NCBI GenBank assembly: GCA_029883965.1
Contig: JAOUIN010000096.1
Coordinates: 1 to 8,361 of the forward strand
Length of the DNA stretch: 8,361 nt
Origin: Betaproteobacteria bacterium
GTDB lineage: Bacteria; Pseudomonadota; Gammaproteobacteria; Burkholderiales; SG8-41
Reading direction: 5' to 3'
This document shows positions 6,767 to 8,361 of this stretch, one piece after another. Numbering within the stretch: the first letter of the stretch is position 1; each line of letters opens with the position of its first letter. The position numbers and the translations under genes were made by a program. The notes under the pieces were generated by a model. It was not told the DNA's origin. It saw only the letters and a list, made by a program, of their open reading frames with translations, and did not search any database.

Positions 6767-7239
6767 ATAAAAATACAAAACGTCAGCGCATCACCCCGGC
6801 GGTTCCGGACCAACCGGAAAATGATGGCGCCGCGGCGCAACCCTTTTCCTGGCCGGTGCGCGTTTATTACGAGGACACCGATGCAGGCGGCGTCGTTTAT
6901 TACGCCAATTACCTGAGCTTCATGGAGCGTGCGCGTACCGAATGGCTGCGTGCATCGGGGTTGGAGCAACCGGAACTTGCGGCTACGCATGGCGTACTGT
7001 TCGTGGTGCGCGCAGTGCACATCGAGTACCTGAAGCCGTCGCGATTTAACGACAGCTTGCAGGTCACGGTGGAAGTGGTTAACGTCGGCGGCAGCCGCAT
7101 CCGGTTTTTGCAGCATGTGCTGCGCGGGAACGAGGAGATTGTGCGGGCGGAGGTCGATGTCGTGTGTGTCAGCACCGATACGTTCAAGCCGGCCCGAATT
7201 CCCCGGGAGATGCGAACAACAATGGGAACGGAATCTTGA
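6763..7239 (+). CDS. ybgC: YbgC-type acyl-CoA thioesterase of the Tol-Pal cluster
   Basis: A 158-residue hotdog-fold thioesterase of the 4-hydroxybenzoyl-CoA thioesterase family. It hydrolyses acyl-CoA or acyl-ACP thioesters and is nearly always the first gene of the tol-pal operon. The signature VRVYYEDTDAGGVVYYANYL spans 32-51; D40 corresponds to the catalytic D18 of E. coli YbgC. FMERARTEWLR follows, and EYLKPSRFNDSLQV is the usual strand after the helix. The start is the only candidate in frame: TAA at 6760-6762 immediately precedes TTG at 6763, and no ATG or GTG occurs before the conserved core. This gives an N-terminal extension of about 22 residues relative to E. coli, polar with several Pro, Asn and Gln. 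No good Shine-Dalgarno is visible, and TTG overlaps the stop of the mini-ORF. The TGA (7237-7239) overlaps the tolQ TTG. Confidence 0.94.
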   Translation: MNKNTKRQRITPAVPDQPENDGAAAQPFSWPVRVYYEDTDAGGVVYYANYLSFMERARTEWLRASGLEQPELAATHGVLFVVRAVHIEYLKPSRFNDSLQVTVEVVNVGGSRIRFLQHVLRGNEEIVRAEVDVVCVSTDTFKPARIPREMRTTMGTES

Positions 7240-7919
7240 ACGCGACGCTTACACATGACATGTCGGTACTCAGCCTGATCACCGGGGCCAGTGTGCCGGT
7301 GCAGTTGGTGATGGCGATACTGATGCTGGCATCGTTGTTTTCCTGGTACTACATATTCCTGAAGGAATTCACGCTGCGCCGGGCCGCGCGGCAGACCGCC
7401 GAGTTCGAGCGCCAGTTCTGGAGCGGTGCTGATCTCAACGAACTGTTCCAGCGCGCAGTCAACGCGCGCGAATCCGCGGGCACCCTGGAGCGGATTTTCG
7501 AGTCGGGTTTCCGCGAATTCACCAAGCACCGGCGCGAACCGGGCGTTGATGTTGCGGCGCTGATGGACAGCACGCGGCGCGCGATGCGCGCGACCTATCA
7601 GCGCGAAATGGACACGCTGGAGTCGTCTCTGTCATTCCTGGCTTCCGTGGGATCGGTCAGCCCGTATATCGGCCTGCTCGGCACCGTGTGGGGCATCATG
7701 AATGCGTTTCGGGGGCTCGCCAACGTGGCGCAGGCGACGCTGGGTCATGTTGCCCCCGGCATCGCCGAAGCGTTGATCGCCACCGCCATCGGCCTGTTCG
7801 CGGCGATTCCCGCGGTGGTGGCCTACAACCGTTTTGCCGGCGACGTCAGCCGGCTCGCGATCCGCTTCGAATCGTTCACTGAAGAATTTTCGAACATCCT
7901 GCAGCGGCAGGTGAGCTAG
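7236..7919 (+). CDS. tolQ: Tol-Pal system inner-membrane subunit TolQ
   Basis: From TTG at 7236 the product has 227 residues (230 in E. coli). TolQ forms a pentameric inner-membrane channel around a TolR dimer and uses the proton gradient to drive TolA and keep the outer membrane tethered during division. Helix 1 is about residues 20-42. A cytoplasmic segment follows, with FWSGADLNELF (61-71) and ESGFREFTKHRR. Helix 2 is about 134-156, SVGSVSPYIGLLGTVWGIMN, and helix 3 about 172-196, PGIAEALIATAIGLFAAIPA. T150 and T183 match the pore threonines T145 and T178 of E. coli. Two starts are possible: TTG at 7236, which overlaps the ybgC stop as TTGA and has GGGAA seven bases upstream, and an in-frame ATG at 7260 with no such site. 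I prefer TTG. The TAG stop (7917-7919) abuts the inverted-repeat segment. Confidence 0.96.
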   Translation: MNATLTHDMSVLSLITGASVPVQLVMAILMLASLFSWYYIFLKEFTLRRAARQTAEFERQFWSGADLNELFQRAVNARESAGTLERIFESGFREFTKHRREPGVDVAALMDSTRRAMRATYQREMDTLESSLSFLASVGSVSPYIGLLGTVWGIMNAFRGLANVAQATLGHVAPGIAEALIATAIGLFAAIPAVVAYNRFAGDVSRLAIRFESFTEEFSNILQRQVS

Positions 7920-8061
7920 GGCCTATGAGCAGCACTTCATCAGATGCGTTGTGGTCAGAATGGTCAGTGGCAAGGCGGGCAACGCAGCCAGTGGCAATTT
8001 TGGCCCCAATACCGAGGCTAAATCGCCGCCGTCGCACGCACGAAGTGACTGCGCATAGGCC
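7920..8061. repeat. 142-base inverted-repeat element between tolQ and tolR
   Basis: The segment starts at the base after the tolQ stop and ends six bases before the tolR ATG. Its ends are inverted copies: GGCCTATG at 7920-7927 is the exact complement of CATAGGCC at 8054-8061. Allowing two mismatches and one extra base, the match runs for about 21 bases (7920-7940 against 8040-8061, 19 matched). Inside, a second inverted pair TGCGTTG (7945-7951) and CAACGCA (7980-7986) could form a smaller stem, and CAGTGGCAA occurs twice (7965-7973, 7989-7997). The layout suits either a small non-autonomous transposon remnant (MITE-like) or a long mRNA hairpin. I see no clear target-site duplication. TolQ and tolR are usually adjacent or nearly so. 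The short frame inside (7925-8074) looks non-coding. Confidence 0.6.
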
Positions 8062-8067
8062 TGACAC

Positions 8068-8361
8068 ATGCTGATCGAGAAACGCAGCGGGCGGCGCCTG
8101 ATGAACCAGATCAATGTCGTGCCCTACATTGACGTGATGTTGGTGCTGCTGGTCATTTTCATGGTGACGGCGCCGCTGATCAATCCCGGCCAGGTCGAGC
8201 TGCCGTCGATCGGAAAAACCTCGGCGCCGCCGGTAGCGCCGCTGGAAGTGTCCGTAGACAAGAACGGCGCGCTGTCATTGCGCGATCGTGACAAGGGCGC
8301 GACCGATAGCAAGGTCACTCGCGACGAACTTCTGGCCGCAATCAGGGAAAAGCAGAAAGCC
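8068..8361 (+). CDS. tolR: Tol-Pal system inner-membrane subunit TolR (5' part, cut by window edge)
   Basis: The first 98 codons of TolR, which is usually about 140 residues; the frame is open at the right edge. The N-terminus has the basic stretch KRSGRRLMNQINVVPYIDVM, then a single membrane helix (about 22-40). D22 corresponds to the essential proton-carrying aspartate D23 of E. coli TolR. The periplasmic part begins with NPGQVELPSIGKTSAPPVAP and continues into the ExbD/TolR fold (PLEVSVDKNGALSLRD). The ATG at 8068 is the first start after an in-frame TGA (8062-8064). The only Shine-Dalgarno-like bases are AGG at 8057-8059, inside the right arm of the inverted repeat. TolR partners TolQ; tolA, tolB and pal should follow outside the window. 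Confidence 0.95.
   Translation, partial: MLIEKRSGRRLMNQINVVPYIDVMLVLLVIFMVTAPLINPGQVELPSIGKTSAPPVAPLEVSVDKNGALSLRDRDKGATDSKVTRDELLAAIREKQKA

Noticed and set aside
7920..8061. The tolQ-tolR element as an integron attC site
   Set aside because: The characteristic GTTRRRY core and its complement at the ends are absent, and no integrase gene is nearby.
7925..8074. 49-codon frame (starting MSSTSSDALW) inside the tolQ-tolR inverted-repeat segment, overlapping the tolR start by 7 bases
   Set aside because: It uses several codons rare in the neighbouring genes (AGG three times, ATA, CTA, several TCA), has no ribosome-binding site beyond tolQ's own end, and lies within the repeat; probably chance.

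Overview
The window is a housekeeping stretch of a GC-rich proteobacterial chromosome. The gene order yebC - ruvC - ruvA - ruvB - ybgC - tolQ - tolR is the well-known block of Gammaproteobacteria, also found in some Betaproteobacteria. The TolQ and TolR sequences would fit either class, so I do not name a genus. The right edge cuts tolR after 98 codons; tolA, tolB and pal are expected beyond it.

Left part (1-2555). A possible gene end reads rightward to 102. After it come two leftward genes in tandem: a HerA/YjgR-type ATPase (2555-1050) and an EamA-family drug/metabolite transporter (1050-133). They share one base at their junction, so they are probably one transcript. A short AT-rich divergent control region (2556-2616) separates them from the rightward operon.

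Right part (2617-8361). yebC, ruvC, a GT1-like glycosyltransferase, ruvA and ruvB follow closely, with 4-base stop/start overlaps at three junctions and a 20-base gap before ruvB. RuvC is the Holliday-junction resolvase, RuvA the junction-binding tetramer and RuvB the AAA+ branch-migration motor; all their key residues are intact. ybgC (acyl-CoA thioesterase), tolQ and tolR then begin the Tol-Pal envelope block.

Departures from the textbook layout: (1) a 402-residue glycosyltransferase lies between ruvC and ruvA with 4-base overlaps on both sides; (2) a 142-base segment bounded by imperfect inverted repeats of about 21 bases lies exactly between the tolQ stop and the tolR start; (3) an 11-codon AT-rich mini-ORF overlaps both the ruvB stop and the ybgC start; (4) ruvC, ybgC and tolQ all appear to start at TTG within a TTGA stop/start overlap. 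I see no mobile-element genes, CRISPR array, tRNA or rRNA. The glycosyltransferase placement and the tolQ-tolR element are the parts most worth following up.
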